The translations under genes and the position numbers were made by a program. A model generated the notes under the pieces. That model made no database searches. It had not been told where the DNA came from and saw only the letters and a program-made list of their open reading frames with translations. Shown here in pieces: positions 18,623 to 28,818 of a stretch of DNA of 64,000 nt (positions within the stretch are counted from its first letter, which is position 1; each line of letters opens with the position of its first letter). This stretch comes from an uncultured Methanoregula sp. (lineage in GTDB: Archaea > Halobacteriota > Methanomicrobia > Methanomicrobiales > Methanospirillaceae), in NCBI RefSeq assembly GCF_963667735.1, contig NZ_OY763919.1:2543539-2607538 (forward strand), given 5' to 3'.

Positions 18623-19944
18623 TAATTCCCCGTATAGTAATTGCCGGCACGCACAGCGGGTGCGGGAAGACAACCGTGGCAAGCGGCATCATGGCAGCCC
18701 TGACCGCCCGCGGGCTCAAGGTTCAGCCATTCAAGGTGGGGCCGGACTTCATCGACCCGTCGCACCATACAAAAGTGTGCGGCAGGATCTCCCGGAACCT
18801 GGATCCCTTCATGATGGGCGAGGCTGGGTGCTCCGGCACATTCCTGTCTGCATCGGATGGAGCAGATATTGCGGTCATAGAAGGCGTCATGGGCATATTC
18901 GACGGTGTGGACGGAACAGACCTGGCCAGTACCGCTCATGTTGCCCGGATCCTGGATGCCCCGGTCATCCTTGTCATCGATGCAAAAGGAATGTCCCGGA
19001 GCATACATGCCCTCATCAAAGGATTCCACTCCTATGACCCGACCATCCGGATTGCCGGCGTTATCATCAACCGGACGGGCAGTCCCCGGCACCGGGAGAT
19101 GATCGAACGATCCCTCGCAGTCTCGGCTCTGGGATGGATCCCAAGAAGCGAACACCTTGCCGTGGAAAGCCGGCATCTCGGCCTTCTCATGGCGCATGAA
19201 GCAGGGAGTCCAGCGAACCGGGGATCATTCATCGAGGAGTCCTGCGATATCGGTGCTTTGATCGAGATGGCAAAAACCGCTCCGCCGTTCTGTTCGAACC
19301 GGGAATCGGGAGTAAGTCTTCCCCCCGGGGCCCGGATAGGCGTTGCCCAGGACAATGCATTCTGTTTCTATTACCAGGATAACCTGGACCGTCTTGCACG
19401 CGCCGGTTCAGAGCTCGTCTTCTTCAGCCCTATCCAGGATTCCCTGCCGGACATTGACGGGTTATACCTGGGCGGGGGATACCCTGAACTGTATCTTCGA
19501 GAGCTCGAAGCATCGCCATGCACAAAGGCTCTGAAAAAATCTGCTGAGAACGGGATGCCGATTTACGCGGAATGCGGCGGGCTTATGTACCTGGCCCGGG
19601 AGATCCAGTCCGACAAAACCTACCGGATGGCTGGCATTCTTCCGGCCGATGCGGAGATGACGAAACGTATCCAGGCTCTGGGGTACGTCAAAGGGGAAGT
19701 TGTCGGCAATGGATCTGTATTCTCACCTCACCAGGGAATTGCCGGGCATGAGTTCCATTATTCCCGGGTTATTCCGGATCGGGACGTGCACTACGCGTTC
19801 CGGTTATCCCGCGGGAAAGGCATCGATGCGGGACAGGACGGGTTGATCTCATCCCGGGTCCTGGGATGTTATACCCATGCATATTTTTCAGGAACTTTCG
19901 CAGAAGATCTGGTCGGGGCAGCCAGCCGGTATTCCCGCCACTGA
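18619..19944 (+). CDS. Cobyrinate or Ni-sirohydrochlorin a,c-diamide synthase (CbiA/CfbB family)
   Basis: Uses ATP and glutamine to amidate the a and c side chains of a tetrapyrrole, in the cobamide (CbiA) or coenzyme F430 (CfbB) pathway. The 441-aa protein has an N-terminal ATP-binding domain with the P-loop-like GTHSGCGKTT and GPDFIDPSHH. The C-terminal class I glutaminase domain has Cys in YAECGGLMYL, LGGGYPELY, and a late His (YTHAYFSG). CbiA and CfbB are close relatives and methanogens usually carry both, so I cannot decide between them. The start is GTG at 18619; it overlaps the stop of a 55-codon frame, suggesting coupling. A short gap separates it from ilvD. Confidence 0.9.
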   Translation: MIIPRIVIAGTHSGCGKTTVASGIMAALTARGLKVQPFKVGPDFIDPSHHTKVCGRISRNLDPFMMGEAGCSGTFLSASDGADIAVIEGVMGIFDGVDGTDLASTAHVARILDAPVILVIDAKGMSRSIHALIKGFHSYDPTIRIAGVIINRTGSPRHREMIERSLAVSALGWIPRSEHLAVESRHLGLLMAHEAGSPANRGSFIEESCDIGALIEMAKTAPPFCSNRESGVSLPPGARIGVAQDNAFCFYYQDNLDRLARAGSELVFFSPIQDSLPDIDGLYLGGGYPELYLRELEASPCTKALKKSAENGMPIYAECGGLMYLAREIQSDKTYRMAGILPADAEMTKRIQALGYVKGEVVGNGSVFSPHQGIAGHEFHYSRVIPDRDVHYAFRLSRGKGIDAGQDGLISSRVLGCYTHAYFSGTFAEDLVGAASRYSRH

Positions 19945-20036
19945 TTCTGGTGCACCAGGCCTGATTTTTCCAAATCCTCACAAGAAATAAAGGCAATGGA
20001 CTGCGAATCTATCTTTATAAGAAAGGAGTGTAGTTG

Positions 20037-21680
20037 ATGCGCAGTGATGAGATCAAAGCAGGGTACCAGCGTGCACCCAACCGTGCGCTCCTCCGATCGC
20101 TGGGTGTTACCGATCGGGAGATGAAACTGCCGTTCATCGGCATTGCCAATGCCTACAATACGATCGTGCCCGGTCATGTCCACCTCCAGAAACTCGGAGA
20201 GAGGGTAAAGGAAGGAATTGCCGCGGCCGGCGGGGTGCCGTTCGAATTCGGGGTCATCGGGATCTGCGACGGGATTGCAATGGGGCACGAGGGAATGCGC
20301 TACTCCCTCCCGTCCCGGGAAAATATTGCCGATTCCATCGAGCTGATGGTCCAGGCCCACCGGTTCGACGGCCTGGTCTGCATCGGGACCTGCGACAAGA
20401 TAGTCCCCGGCATGCTGATGGCAGCGGTCCGGTGCAATATCCCCACGGTGGTCCTGACCGGCGGAGCCATGCTCTCCGGCTTCCAGGATGGCAAGGAACT
20501 TTCCCTTATCGATATTTTTGAAGGCGTGGGAAAAGTTGCAGCAGGATCGATGACCGAGGATGCGCTCTGCGAGCTGGAATGCTGCGCCATGCCCGGGTGC
20601 GGCAGCTGCCAGGGACTTTATACAGCCAACACCATGGCCTGCATGACCGAGGCTATGGGCATGTCCCTGCCCGGATGCGCAGCAACGCCGGCCGTGGATG
20701 CCGGGAAACTCCGGATTGCCCACGAGAGCGGGGAAGCAATCCTGCCGCTCGTGAAAAAACAGGTGAAGCCCCGGGATATTGTGACAAAGAAGAGCCTGAT
20801 GAATGCAATCAAAGTCGATATGGCTCTTGGAGGATCGACCAACACCGTGCTGCACCTGATGGCGGTTGCAACCGAAGCGGGAATCCCGCTGACGCTGGAT
20901 GATTTCTCCCGGCTCGCAGAAGAAGTCCCCCACATCTGTTACATGCAGCCATCCGGGCCGCACTCCATGCAGACCCTCCACCGGGCCGGGGGAATCCCGG
21001 CGGTGTTCAGACAGCTCGAATCCTATCTCGATAACTGCCCGACCGTTTCCGGAAAGAAGATCAGGGAGATCGCAAAAGCGGCGGTTGTCAGGAACGAGGA
21101 GGTCATCCGCCCGTTAACAAATCCCATCAGCTCCTCAGGCGGGCTCCGGATTCTGACCGGCTCCCTTGCACCCGACGGCGCAGTGGTGAAGAGCGCTGCG
21201 GTCCAAAAGGAGATGTGGAAACATTCCGGCCCGGCCCGGGTCTTCGATGGCGAGGATTCTGCCATGAAAGCCATCCTTGGCCGGAAGATCAAGGAGGGCG
21301 ATGTTGTCGTGATCCGGTACGAGGGGCCGAAAGGTGCGCCGGGCATGCCCGAGATGCTCTCGCCCACATCGGCACTCATGGGTCTCGGGTACAAGAAAGT
21401 TGTTCTTATCACGGACGGGAGATTCTCCGGAGGGACCCGGGGGCCCTGCATCGGCCATGTTGCACCGGAAGCAGCGGTTGGCGGACCCATTGCATTTGTC
21501 CGGGACAAGGACACGATCGCCGTTGACCTGAACGCAAAGACAATCGATCTGAAGGTGCCGGCCAAGGAACTTGCAGAGCGGAAGAGAGCATGGAAAGCCC
21601 CGAAGAAAGCCCTGACCGGCGTCCTTGCTCGATATGCAAAGACCGTGGACCAGGCAAATTTCGGCGCGGTCCAGAGATAA
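20037..21680 (+). CDS. ilvD: Dihydroxy-acid dehydratase
   Basis: Dehydrates 2,3-dihydroxy-3-methyl acids to 2-keto acids in valine, leucine and isoleucine synthesis. The protein is 547 aa, normal length. Iron-sulfur ligands are visible at Cys119 (IGTCDK) and Cys191 (GCGSCQG). The segment VPGHVHL has no cysteine, as in the E. coli-type 4Fe-4S enzyme. The C-terminal conserved part includes [11 protein letters not shown] and GHVAPEA. The ATG at 20037 has AAGGAGTG about 7 bases upstream; a TTG three bases earlier is unlikely. It stands alone, with no other branched-chain gene in the window. Confidence 0.96.
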   Translation: MRSDEIKAGYQRAPNRALLRSLGVTDREMKLPFIGIANAYNTIVPGHVHLQKLGERVKEGIAAAGGVPFEFGVIGICDGIAMGHEGMRYSLPSRENIADSIELMVQAHRFDGLVCIGTCDKIVPGMLMAAVRCNIPTVVLTGGAMLSGFQDGKELSLIDIFEGVGKVAAGSMTEDALCELECCAMPGCGSCQGLYTANTMACMTEAMGMSLPGCAATPAVDAGKLRIAHESGEAILPLVKKQVKPRDIVTKKSLMNAIKVDMALGGSTNTVLHLMAVATEAGIPLTLDDFSRLAEEVPHICYMQPSGPHSMQTLHRAGGIPAVFRQLESYLDNCPTVSGKKIREIAKAAVVRNEEVIRPLTNPISSSGGLRILTGSLAPDGAVVKSAAVQKEMWKHSGPARVFDGEDSAMKAILGRKIKEGDVVVIRYEGPKGAPGMPEMLSPTSALMGLGYKKVVLITDGRFSGGTRGPCIGHVAPEAAVGGPIAFVRDKDTIAVDLNAKTIDLKVPAKELAERKRAWKAPKKALTGVLARYAKTVDQANFGAVQR

Positions 21681-21685
21681 TAATC

Positions 21686-21700
21686 CCTTTTCTTTTTACT
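21686..21700 (+). terminator. T-rich terminator after ilvD
   Basis: Two T runs (CCCTTTTCTTTTTAC) begin 5 bases after the ilvD stop codon. Confidence 0.45.
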
Positions 21701-21867
21701 CAGTTGTTACAACCGGATTTCCCGCACTGACAAGGAGCACATTTTCCCGTACAGGAAATCCGGTGGTACCACCATGCCGTTCTCTCCATTCGGGCAGATA
21801 GTAAAAAGAGAAAATCATAGCGGGTGAACGGATGTTTCACCCAGCACAGAAAAAAATTAAAAAAAAA

Positions 21868-22599
21868 TTAACTCTTCTCTTCCGCGGCTTCGTACACCTG
21901 AACAGCATACCGGCTCGTGAAGAGAATGAACGGCACGTACAGGACCAGCATCACGATGATGTGAAGGATATCGCCAACAACCGGGATGAACGAGAAGAGA
22001 TTGACAACCATCCCGAACAAAAAGCCGATCACACCGATGACCAGGAGTGCAATGATATAGTTCAGCCAGCCGGTTCTCCGGATCTGGGCAAGGATAGCTG
22101 AAAAATTAAAGGCCTCGCTCATACAGCCGGTGCGTGCAAACCGGATAACCCCAAGGAACGAGAAGATGCCGATGATTATTGCGATAATTATTGCAACGAG
22201 AATAAACAGCAGCATGAAACCGGCTGCCGAGAGGAACTCGGGATGGCTCATAAACCACTGACTCATCTGCGACTCGGACATTGTTGAAAAGTCCTGGTAA
22301 AAAGCACCGCTTGTTACAAGGGACGAGAGCAGAGGAAGGAATGCAATGATGATGAGAAGTATCACCGGTGCTGCGTAGACCAGTTCCACGACAAAGAGTT
22401 TGAGTCCGTCAACGAACATCGATCCCCACTCCTTGAGCTCCGGCGCAGGTTTTTCGCCACGATAGATCCTGACCATGTATCCCAGGATCAAAGGAAAGAT
22501 GATCATGCTGACTATGAGAAGGAGCCAGCGGGTCCATTTCGACCAGATTCCTTCTTTTGCATATGCGAAGGATTCGTCAAGCATAAGGCTGTAATCCAT
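21868..22599 (-). CDS. DUF4013 membrane protein (copy 1)
   Basis: A 243-aa integral membrane protein of the DUF4013 family. The conserved head (AYAKEGIWSKWTRWLLLIVS, then FPLILGYMVRIYRGEKPAPE) is followed by four or five hydrophobic segments. No catalytic motif is apparent, and the family's role is unknown. It is the second of two tandem paralogues on the same strand. The start has GGTGA about 7 bases upstream. The two proteins share the YRG-x2-PAPE-KEW motif between membrane segments, so they arose by duplication and may form a hetero-oligomer; the last point is inference. Confidence 0.85.
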   Translation of the reverse strand: MDYSLMLDESFAYAKEGIWSKWTRWLLLIVSMIIFPLILGYMVRIYRGEKPAPELKEWGSMFVDGLKLFVVELVYAAPVILLIIIAFLPLLSSLVTSGAFYQDFSTMSESQMSQWFMSHPEFLSAAGFMLLFILVAIIIAIIIGIFSFLGVIRFARTGCMSEAFNFSAILAQIRRTGWLNYIIALLVIGVIGFLFGMVVNLFSFIPVVGDILHIIVMLVLYVPFILFTSRYAVQVYEAAEEKS

Positions 22600-22684
22600 G
22601 TATTTTCACCAGAATGTTTTCAAAGAGTCTTCGTTTGGAAAATAAAAACATATGCCCGGGCAGGACAAAAAAATACAAAAAAGA

Positions 22685-23353
22685 TTATGCCGTTGTCCCG
22701 GCGCTGTCGTAGAGCAGGGTAAGGTACCGTGCTTCGAAGAGGACGAGGACCGGGAGCAGGATGAAGAGCAGGAGCATGCCGATGTAGGGAATCAGCATGC
22801 AGATCACTTCGATGACACCGATGATGATGAACATGATGATCAGGGCCACAAGGTAGGACCCAAAGCCGATCTTCCCGATGTGGGCGAAGATTGCACTGAA
22901 ATTGAACGCCTCGCCGAAACTGTTCGTGCGGGCAAAGCGGACTACTGCGGTTGCAACGATGAGGCCGATGATGATCGACACAATGAGGAGAATGATGAGC
23001 CCGAAGAGGAACGCCCCGATAAGGCCCATCACGGCATTCGGATCGGTCAGACCATACGACTGGGTCATGACGCCCGTTACGAATGCGCTGCCGATGACAA
23101 CAACTTCAATGATGATGACCGGGATCGCATAGATCAGGCCGACAATGAAGAGTTTGATCCCGTCGATGAACATGCTCACCCATTCTTTGGGCTCGGGAGC
23201 CGGGGTCACGCCGCGGTACACCCGCAGGATGTATCCCATGATGAGCGGGAAGATGATGCAGCTGATGATCAACAGAATCCATGTAACCCACTTGCCAACA
23301 AGGCCCTCTTTGGCGTACCCGAAAGAGTCTCCAACCATTTTTCCAAAATCCAT
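22685..23353 (-). CDS. DUF4013 membrane protein (copy 2)
   Basis: A 222-aa paralogue of the downstream DUF4013 protein, with the same head (FGYAKEGLVGKWVTWILLI), the loop YRGVTPAPEPKEW, and several hydrophobic segments. Start choice: the ATG at 23353 (MDFGKMVGDS) follows a Shine-Dalgarno GGTGA and matches the start of the paralogue; an upstream in-frame ATG at 23386 lacks one. The gap to the second copy is 85 bases, so they are probably co-transcribed. Function unknown. Confidence 0.85.
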   Translation of the reverse strand: MDFGKMVGDSFGYAKEGLVGKWVTWILLIISCIIFPLIMGYILRVYRGVTPAPEPKEWVSMFIDGIKLFIVGLIYAIPVIIIEVVVIGSAFVTGVMTQSYGLTDPNAVMGLIGAFLFGLIILLIVSIIIGLIVATAVVRFARTNSFGEAFNFSAIFAHIGKIGFGSYLVALIIMFIIIGVIEVICMLIPYIGMLLLFILLPVLVLFEARYLTLLYDSAGTTA

Positions 23354-23490
23354 TACCTTCACCACAATGTTATTTTCTGAAATCATCTATGGCGGCTATA
23401 GCCACAAACGATTTAAATAACATATGACAAGTTCGCAGAATATATATTTATCGCAGGAACGTGGCTGAATTAAAAAAATAAAAGAGATAA

Positions 23491-24975
23491 TCAGTGCCTG
23501 AAGTACCGCACACCCGTAAAGATCATTGCCATGTGAAGCCGGTTGGCTGCTTCAATCACTTCCTTGTCCCGGATCGAACCGCCCGGCTGGACGAGCGCTG
23601 TTGCGCCGGCTTCCGCGGCAACCTCAAGGGTATCCGGGAAGGGCAGGAAGGCATCGGAGGCAACAGCGGATCCTTTCAGGGACGAGCAGGCCTTCTCGAT
23701 GGCGATCTTTGCGGAATCCACCCGGCTCATCTGGCCGGCTCCGATCCCGAGCGTGTGAACCTTGTCGGCAAAGATGATCGTGTTGCTCTTGGTATGCTTG
23801 CAGACTTTCCATGCAAGCTGCAGGGCTTTCATCTCATCGGGGGTTGGATCGCGATCCGTGATGACCTCCCAGTGCTCCTGGTACGCCGGAGTCCGCTGGA
23901 CGAGAACGCCGCCATCGATGGTCCGGATCTCATCCGCCGGGGCCGGTTCCGGCAGAACAATGACCCGCATGTTCTCCTTCTTCTTCATGATCTCAAGCGC
24001 TTCCTTTGAGAACGAAGGAGCAAGGATGACTTCGACAAACGTGTTGCTGATCTCTTCGGCAAGTTTCTTTGAAAGCTCGCGGTTTACCGAGACCACGGAT
24101 CCGTAGGCCGAGACAGGATCGACATCCCGGGCAGTCACGTACGCATCGAATACATCCTTTCCTATGGCAACACCGCAGGGATTGTTGTGTTTCACGATGA
24201 CGGCTGCCGGTTCATCGAACTCCCGCATGAGCGAGACACCGGCATTCAGGTCCAGGTAATTATTGTAGGACATCTGCTTGCCCTGGAGCGGTTCGGCACC
24301 GGCAATACCGGCCCTGCCGTAGACGGCTGCCTGCTGGTGGGGATTCTCACCGTACCGCAGGGCCCTGCCATGGGAATATTGTACCGTGAAAGTGGTGGGA
24401 AACGGGGTGTCAAGCTGGTACAGGTGATTGCTGATCGCTGCATCGTATGCTGCAGTCCGTGCAAAGGCTTTCTTTGCGAGAACCAGCCGCTCTTTGAGGG
24501 GAAGGCCTTCGCCTTTCACCGCTTTCTGCACTATCGGGTAATCGGCCGGGTCAACGACAACCGCGACATCCTTGTAATTTTTCGCGGCAGCCCGGATCAT
24601 GGCCGGCCCGCCGACATCGATGTACTCGATGAGCTCTTCGAGATTCATCTTTTTGGCTGCCATCGTCTCGAACGGGTACAGGTTGACCACCAGGAGATCG
24701 ATATGGTTGATGCCGTGCTTGGCCATCACCGCGTCATCGATCTGTCTCCGGCCGAGCAGCCCCCCGTGCACCTTGGGGTGGAGAGTCTTGACCCGGCCAT
24801 CCATCATCTCGGGAAAACCGGTGTAGCTCGATACTTCCGTGAACCGGATGCCGGCTTCGCCCAGGGCTTTTCCGGTACCCCCTGAACTCATGATACTGTA
24901 TTTTTGTTCAATGAGTGTTTTTGCAAGATCGATAATCCCCGTCTTATCCCAGACGGACAGCAGTGCCCACTTCAT
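23491..24975 (-). CDS. purH: Bifunctional AICAR transformylase / IMP cyclohydrolase
   Basis: Catalyses the last two steps of purine synthesis: formylation of AICAR and closure to IMP. The protein is 494 aa. The IMP cyclohydrolase domain (1 to about 190) begins [14 protein letters not shown] and has SSGGTGKAL and the [11 protein letters not shown] motif. The AICARFT domain has [12 protein letters not shown], the Lys-His pair in [10 protein letters not shown], and [10 protein letters not shown]. Many archaea use separate PurO/PurP enzymes, so the bacterial-type PurH points to early transfer into this methanogen lineage (known for some Methanomicrobia). A 17-base palindrome lies 33-49 bases upstream. 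Confidence 0.96.
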   Translation of the reverse strand: MKWALLSVWDKTGIIDLAKTLIEQKYSIMSSGGTGKALGEAGIRFTEVSSYTGFPEMMDGRVKTLHPKVHGGLLGRRQIDDAVMAKHGINHIDLLVVNLYPFETMAAKKMNLEELIEYIDVGGPAMIRAAAKNYKDVAVVVDPADYPIVQKAVKGEGLPLKERLVLAKKAFARTAAYDAAISNHLYQLDTPFPTTFTVQYSHGRALRYGENPHQQAAVYGRAGIAGAEPLQGKQMSYNNYLDLNAGVSLMREFDEPAAVIVKHNNPCGVAIGKDVFDAYVTARDVDPVSAYGSVVSVNRELSKKLAEEISNTFVEVILAPSFSKEALEIMKKKENMRVIVLPEPAPADEIRTIDGGVLVQRTPAYQEHWEVITDRDPTPDEMKALQLAWKVCKHTKSNTIIFADKVHTLGIGAGQMSRVDSAKIAIEKACSSLKGSAVASDAFLPFPDTLEVAAEAGATALVQPGGSIRDKEVIEAANRLHMAMIFTGVRYFRH

Positions 24976-25007
24976 GTCCTACTATATGAAGAAGGGGCAA
25001 GAAAAAG

Positions 25008-25024
25008 GTATGCTGGTAGCATAC
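25008..25024. promoter_or_regulatory. Palindrome in purH promoter (candidate operator)
   Basis: GTATGCT-GGT-AGCATAC is a perfect 7-base inverted repeat with a 3-base centre, 33-49 bases before the purH ATG. A TATA-like TTATAG on the minus strand lies just upstream (25031-25036), so a bound repressor would block initiation. Confidence 0.45.
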
Positions 25025-25186
25025 TTTGCTATAAGTACAGAGTACCGGGCAAAAGGCTGAGCAGAGAGACCCGGGCCGGAGAAATTTTCAAAATGCCCTG
25101 CCAAAAGCGGAATTTTGCCATTAATACCATCCCGTTCTCCAAACCGGGCCGATATTACCGGTTCACCCCGCAGGACCATGTAAATA

Positions 25187-25194
25187 TTTATATA
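25187..25194 (+). promoter_or_regulatory. TATA box for the grpE-dnaK-dnaJ cluster
   Basis: TTTATATA within a very AT-rich stretch lies about 45-52 bases before the chosen grpE ATG. I see no CIRCE-type inverted repeat, so heat control would be by an archaeal mechanism. Confidence 0.45.
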
Positions 25195-25238
25195 GAACTA
25201 CAATGCAATAGATATTGGAACATCGAATGGGATGTATT

Positions 25239-25772
25239 ATGGTCGAGGCAGAAAACACTCCAGAAATGACGGATTCTCCGGGATCGAAACCCAAAGAGAA
25301 TCCGCCGGCCGATCCGCAGTCCCTGCTGGATACACAGAAGAAAGCGTTTGCTGACTTAAACGACCAGTATCTCAGGCTGGCTGCGGATTTTGAAAATTTC
25401 AGGAGACGCACTGCCCGGGAGCGCGAATCGATCACTACCCTTGCAAACGAGCGGCTTGCTGTGGACCTGCTGGAAGTTGTCGATAATATCGACCGGGCCC
25501 TCAAGGCCGATGAAGCCCACTTGAAAGAGGGGCTCGTCCAGATCCAGCAGCTCCTTGCTGCCCAGTTGCACCGTCACGGCATTGAACCGATTGAATCCTT
25601 GAAAAAACCGTTCAATCCACAGGAGCACGAAGCAGTCGCCCACGTCCCGTCAGATGAATGTGCGGGAACCGTAATCGACGAAGTTTCGTGCGGGTATCGT
25701 ATGCATGACAAGATAATCAGACACGCAAAAGTTGCAGTATCAAAAGGAAACGAAAAAAATACGGAGGAATAA
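25239..25772 (+). CDS. grpE: Nucleotide exchange factor GrpE
   Basis: Releases ADP from DnaK. The protein is 177 aa: an acidic/Pro-rich N-terminal tail, a long helix (DLNDQYLRLAADFENFRRRT), and the C-terminal beta domain (NPQEHEAVAHVPSD, GYRMHDKIIRHAKV). The start is uncertain among in-frame ATGs at 25227 and 25239; I chose 25239 because a GGGATG precedes it. It heads a grpE-dnaK-dnaJ cluster, with dnaK 3 bases behind. This Hsp70 set was acquired from bacteria in mesophilic archaea. Confidence 0.94.
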   Translation: MVEAENTPEMTDSPGSKPKENPPADPQSLLDTQKKAFADLNDQYLRLAADFENFRRRTARERESITTLANERLAVDLLEVVDNIDRALKADEAHLKEGLVQIQQLLAAQLHRHGIEPIESLKKPFNPQEHEAVAHVPSDECAGTVIDEVSCGYRMHDKIIRHAKVAVSKGNEKNTEE

Positions 25773-25775
25773 ACC

Positions 25776-27632
25776 ATGGCAAAAGAGAAAGTTCTGGGTA
25801 TCGATCTGGGAACAACGTTTTCCTGCATGTCCATCATGGAAGCCGGAAAGCCGATCGTTATTCCCAATTCTGAAGGCGGACGGACAACGGCATCCATAGT
25901 TGCTTTCACAAAAGAAGGCGAACGGCTTGTCGGCAGCCTTGCAAAACGCCAGGCTGTGACCAACCCCCAGCGGACGATCCAGTCCATCAAACGGGATATG
26001 GGCACGAGCAGGAAAGTAAAGATCGACAGCAAGGAGTACACTCCGCAGGAGATCTCGGCCATGATCCTGCAGAAACTCAAGATCGATGCCGAAGCCTACC
26101 TTGGGGAGAAGATCAGCAAAGCCGTTGTCACGGTCCCTGCCTACTTCAACGATGCCCAGCGCCAGGCAACCAAGGATGCCGGCAAGATTGCCGGTCTTGA
26201 AGTCCTGCGTATCATCAACGAGCCCACGGCAAGCGCCCTTGCATACGGTATCGACAAGGAGAACGATGCAACCGTCCTCGTCTACGATCTCGGCGGCGGC
26301 ACGTTCGATGTCTCGATCCTCACGCTCGGCGACGGGGTCTTTGAAGTCAAGTCAACCGCAGGCAACAACCACCTTGGCGGCGACGACTTCGACAAACTTG
26401 TCCAGGATTACCTCATCGAGGAGTTCAAGAAGAAGGAAGGCATCGACCTGCGCAATGATCCCTATGCAATGCAGCGCCTGCGCGATGCATCGGAGAATGC
26501 CAAGATCGAACTCTCCCAGCGGCAGACAACCAACATCAACCTGCCGTACATCACCACCGATGCGAGCGGCCCCAAATTCCTGAACATCGACCTGACCCGC
26601 GCCAAGCTCGAACAGCTGATAGGCGCCCTTGTCGAATCAACGGTAGGCCCGGTCAAGCAGGCACTGAGCGATGCCAAGCTGGAGCCAAAAGACATCGATC
26701 ACGTCCTCCTGGTCGGGGGTTCGACCCGTGTACCCCTTGTGCAGGAAACCGTCAAGAAGCTGCTCGGGAAAGAGCCGGACAAGGGCATCAACCCGGACGA
26801 ATGCGTTGCTCTCGGTGCCGGTATCCAGGGCGCAGTTCTGACCGGTGAGGCAAAAGACATCGTCCTCCTGGATGTCACCCCGCTCACGCTCGGTATCGAG
26901 ACCCTTGGCGGCATTGCAACCAAGCTCATCGAGCGCAACACGACAATCCCCACAAGGAAGAGTCAGATCTTCTCCACTGCGGCCGACGGCCAGACCAGCG
27001 TCGAGATCCACGTGGTCCAGGGAGAGCGGGCGCTTGCCAAGGATAACTTCACGCTCGGAAAATTCCAGCTGACCGGCATCCCGCCGGCACCCAGGGGAAT
27101 CCCCCAGATCGAAGTAACGTTCGATATCGATTCGAACGGCATCATCCATGTCTCGGCAAAAGATCTCGGCAGCGGCAACCAGCAGGCCATCTCGATCAAA
27201 GGAGACAAGAAACTCTCCGAAGAGGACATCAAGAAGATGATGGACGCGGCCAAGCAGTTCGAGGCTGAAGACAAGAAGCAGCGGGACGAGATCGAGCTCC
27301 GCAACCAGGCCGACACCGCAGTCTTCACCGCGGAGAAGATGTTGAAAGAGAGCGGCGACAAGCTGGAAGCCGAAGACAAGACAAAAGTCGAAGAAGGCGC
27401 AGCGGCTGTTAAAAAAGCGCTCGAAGAGAACAACATCGACGAGATCAAGAAGGCCATGGAGTCGCTCACTGAAGCTGTATATGCAGTGACAACCAAGATT
27501 TATCAGAAAGCCCAGGCAGAACAGGCAGCGCAGCAGCAGGCCGGGTCGAACCCCGGGTCAGGTCCTGCCGGGCAGGAACCCAAGAACGACGATAATGTCG
27601 TCAATGCAGATTACAAGGTAAAAGAAGAGTGA
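25776..27632 (+). CDS. dnaK: Hsp70 chaperone DnaK
   Basis: An ATP-driven chaperone of 618 aa. The ATPase domain starts [12 protein letters not shown] and has [29 protein letters not shown] and [10 protein letters not shown]. The substrate-binding domain (about 365-500) follows the linker [15 protein letters not shown]. The helical lid ends in a Gln/Ala/Gly-rich tail with a short acidic end. A GGAGG precedes the ATG at 25776. It works with GrpE and DnaJ encoded either side. Confidence 0.98.
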   Translation: MAKEKVLGIDLGTTFSCMSIMEAGKPIVIPNSEGGRTTASIVAFTKEGERLVGSLAKRQAVTNPQRTIQSIKRDMGTSRKVKIDSKEYTPQEISAMILQKLKIDAEAYLGEKISKAVVTVPAYFNDAQRQATKDAGKIAGLEVLRIINEPTASALAYGIDKENDATVLVYDLGGGTFDVSILTLGDGVFEVKSTAGNNHLGGDDFDKLVQDYLIEEFKKKEGIDLRNDPYAMQRLRDASENAKIELSQRQTTNINLPYITTDASGPKFLNIDLTRAKLEQLIGALVESTVGPVKQALSDAKLEPKDIDHVLLVGGSTRVPLVQETVKKLLGKEPDKGINPDECVALGAGIQGAVLTGEAKDIVLLDVTPLTLGIETLGGIATKLIERNTTIPTRKSQIFSTAADGQTSVEIHVVQGERALAKDNFTLGKFQLTGIPPAPRGIPQIEVTFDIDSNGIIHVSAKDLGSGNQQAISIKGDKKLSEEDIKKMMDAAKQFEAEDKKQRDEIELRNQADTAVFTAEKMLKESGDKLEAEDKTKVEEGAAAVKKALEENNIDEIKKAMESLTEAVYAVTTKIYQKAQAEQAAQQQAGSNPGSGPAGQEPKNDDNVVNADYKVKEE

Positions 27633-27639
27633 CGTAACA

Positions 27640-28767
27640 ATGGGCGCGGACTATTACGAGACCCTCGGCGTACCCCGGAATGCCGATGACAAGGAGATCA
27701 AGAAGGCGTACAGGAACCTCGCCCGTAAATATCATCCCGATGTCTGCAAAGAAGCCGGCGCCGAAGAGAAGTTCAAGACGATCAACGAGGCCTACAGCGT
27801 CCTGTCCGACGAACAGAAAAAACGCCAGTACGACAACATGGGCCACGAGACGTTCACGAACGCTTCGAAAGGATCGTACTCGGGCAGCAGCGGGTATGGC
27901 AGCGGGGGATTCTCCTCCGACTTCTCCGGCTTCGGGGATATCTTCGATTTCTTTGGCGGAGGCCAGAGACGCTCGGGACCCCAGCCCGGTGCCGATCTCC
28001 TCATGCGGATCCAGATAAAACTGGAGGATGCCGTTGCCGGCACCGACCGCGAGATCGAGGTCATGCACACGGAGCCCTGCCCGGCCTGCAGCGGATCCGG
28101 AAGCGAGACGAAGCGTCTCAACACCTGTCCCCGCTGCGGCGGTTCCGGCCAGATGCGGCAGGCAGCCCAGTCCCCGTTTGGCCAGTTCATCCGTATGACT
28201 CCCTGCACCCAGTGCGAGGGGCGGGGCAAGATCCCCGAGAAAGTCTGCAAGGACTGCCATGGATCCGGCCACACCCGGGTCAAGCGGAAGATCTCCGTCC
28301 ACATCCCGGCCGGGGTTGACAACGGCATGCGCCTCCGGATGGAAGGCTATGGCGAGGCAGGAGATTACGGAGCCCACAACGGCGATCTCTTCATCGAGAT
28401 CTATGTCCAGGGCCATGACCGGTTTGTCCGGTCGGGGGACAACCTGGAGACCCTCATCGAGATCTCCCCGGCCCAGGCCGTGCTCGGGACAACAGTCGAG
28501 GTCGAGACCATCGACAAACGTCACATCGATCTCCATGTCCCGGCCGGTATCCAGTACAACACGGCCCTCAAAATCCCCGGCGAAGGGATAAAGCGGCGGG
28601 GAAAACCGGGCGACCTGCTCGTCCGGATCCGGATCGTAACCCCGAAATCCATCAGCACCGAACAGAAGGAACTCTACCAGAAGATCGCCGACCTGGAAGG
28701 AAAGAACAGCGGCGGCGGGGGATTCTTCTCCGGCATCATGGGCGGCAAGAAGAAACCCAAAAAATAA
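27640..28767 (+). CDS. dnaJ: Chaperone DnaJ (Hsp40, type I)
   Basis: A 375-aa co-chaperone with all type I parts. The J domain (about 4-70) has the HPD motif (ARKYHPDVC). A Gly/Ser/Phe-rich linker follows, then the zinc domain with four CxxCxGxG-type repeats ([36 protein letters not shown]). C-terminal substrate-binding domains complete it. It stimulates DnaK ATP hydrolysis. It begins 7 bases after the dnaK stop, so the three genes form one operon, and a T-rich tract follows its stop. Confidence 0.97.
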   Translation: MGADYYETLGVPRNADDKEIKKAYRNLARKYHPDVCKEAGAEEKFKTINEAYSVLSDEQKKRQYDNMGHETFTNASKGSYSGSSGYGSGGFSSDFSGFGDIFDFFGGGQRRSGPQPGADLLMRIQIKLEDAVAGTDREIEVMHTEPCPACSGSGSETKRLNTCPRCGGSGQMRQAAQSPFGQFIRMTPCTQCEGRGKIPEKVCKDCHGSGHTRVKRKISVHIPAGVDNGMRLRMEGYGEAGDYGAHNGDLFIEIYVQGHDRFVRSGDNLETLIEISPAQAVLGTTVEVETIDKRHIDLHVPAGIQYNTALKIPGEGIKRRGKPGDLLVRIRIVTPKSISTEQKELYQKIADLEGKNSGGGGFFSGIMGGKKKPKK

Positions 28768-28780
28768 TTTTTCCTCTTTT
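28766..28780 (+). terminator. T-rich terminator after dnaJ
   Basis: Two T runs start right at the dnaJ stop (AATTTTTCCTCTTTT), a likely end point for the chaperone operon. Confidence 0.4.
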
Positions 28781-28818
28781 GCACACCTATTTGAACGCAC
28801 AATCCCAATACTTACGAA

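Noticed and set aside
27601..28800. 399-codon minus-strand frame opposite dnaJ
   Set aside because: Antisense shadow; the plus-strand frame has all DnaJ domains.
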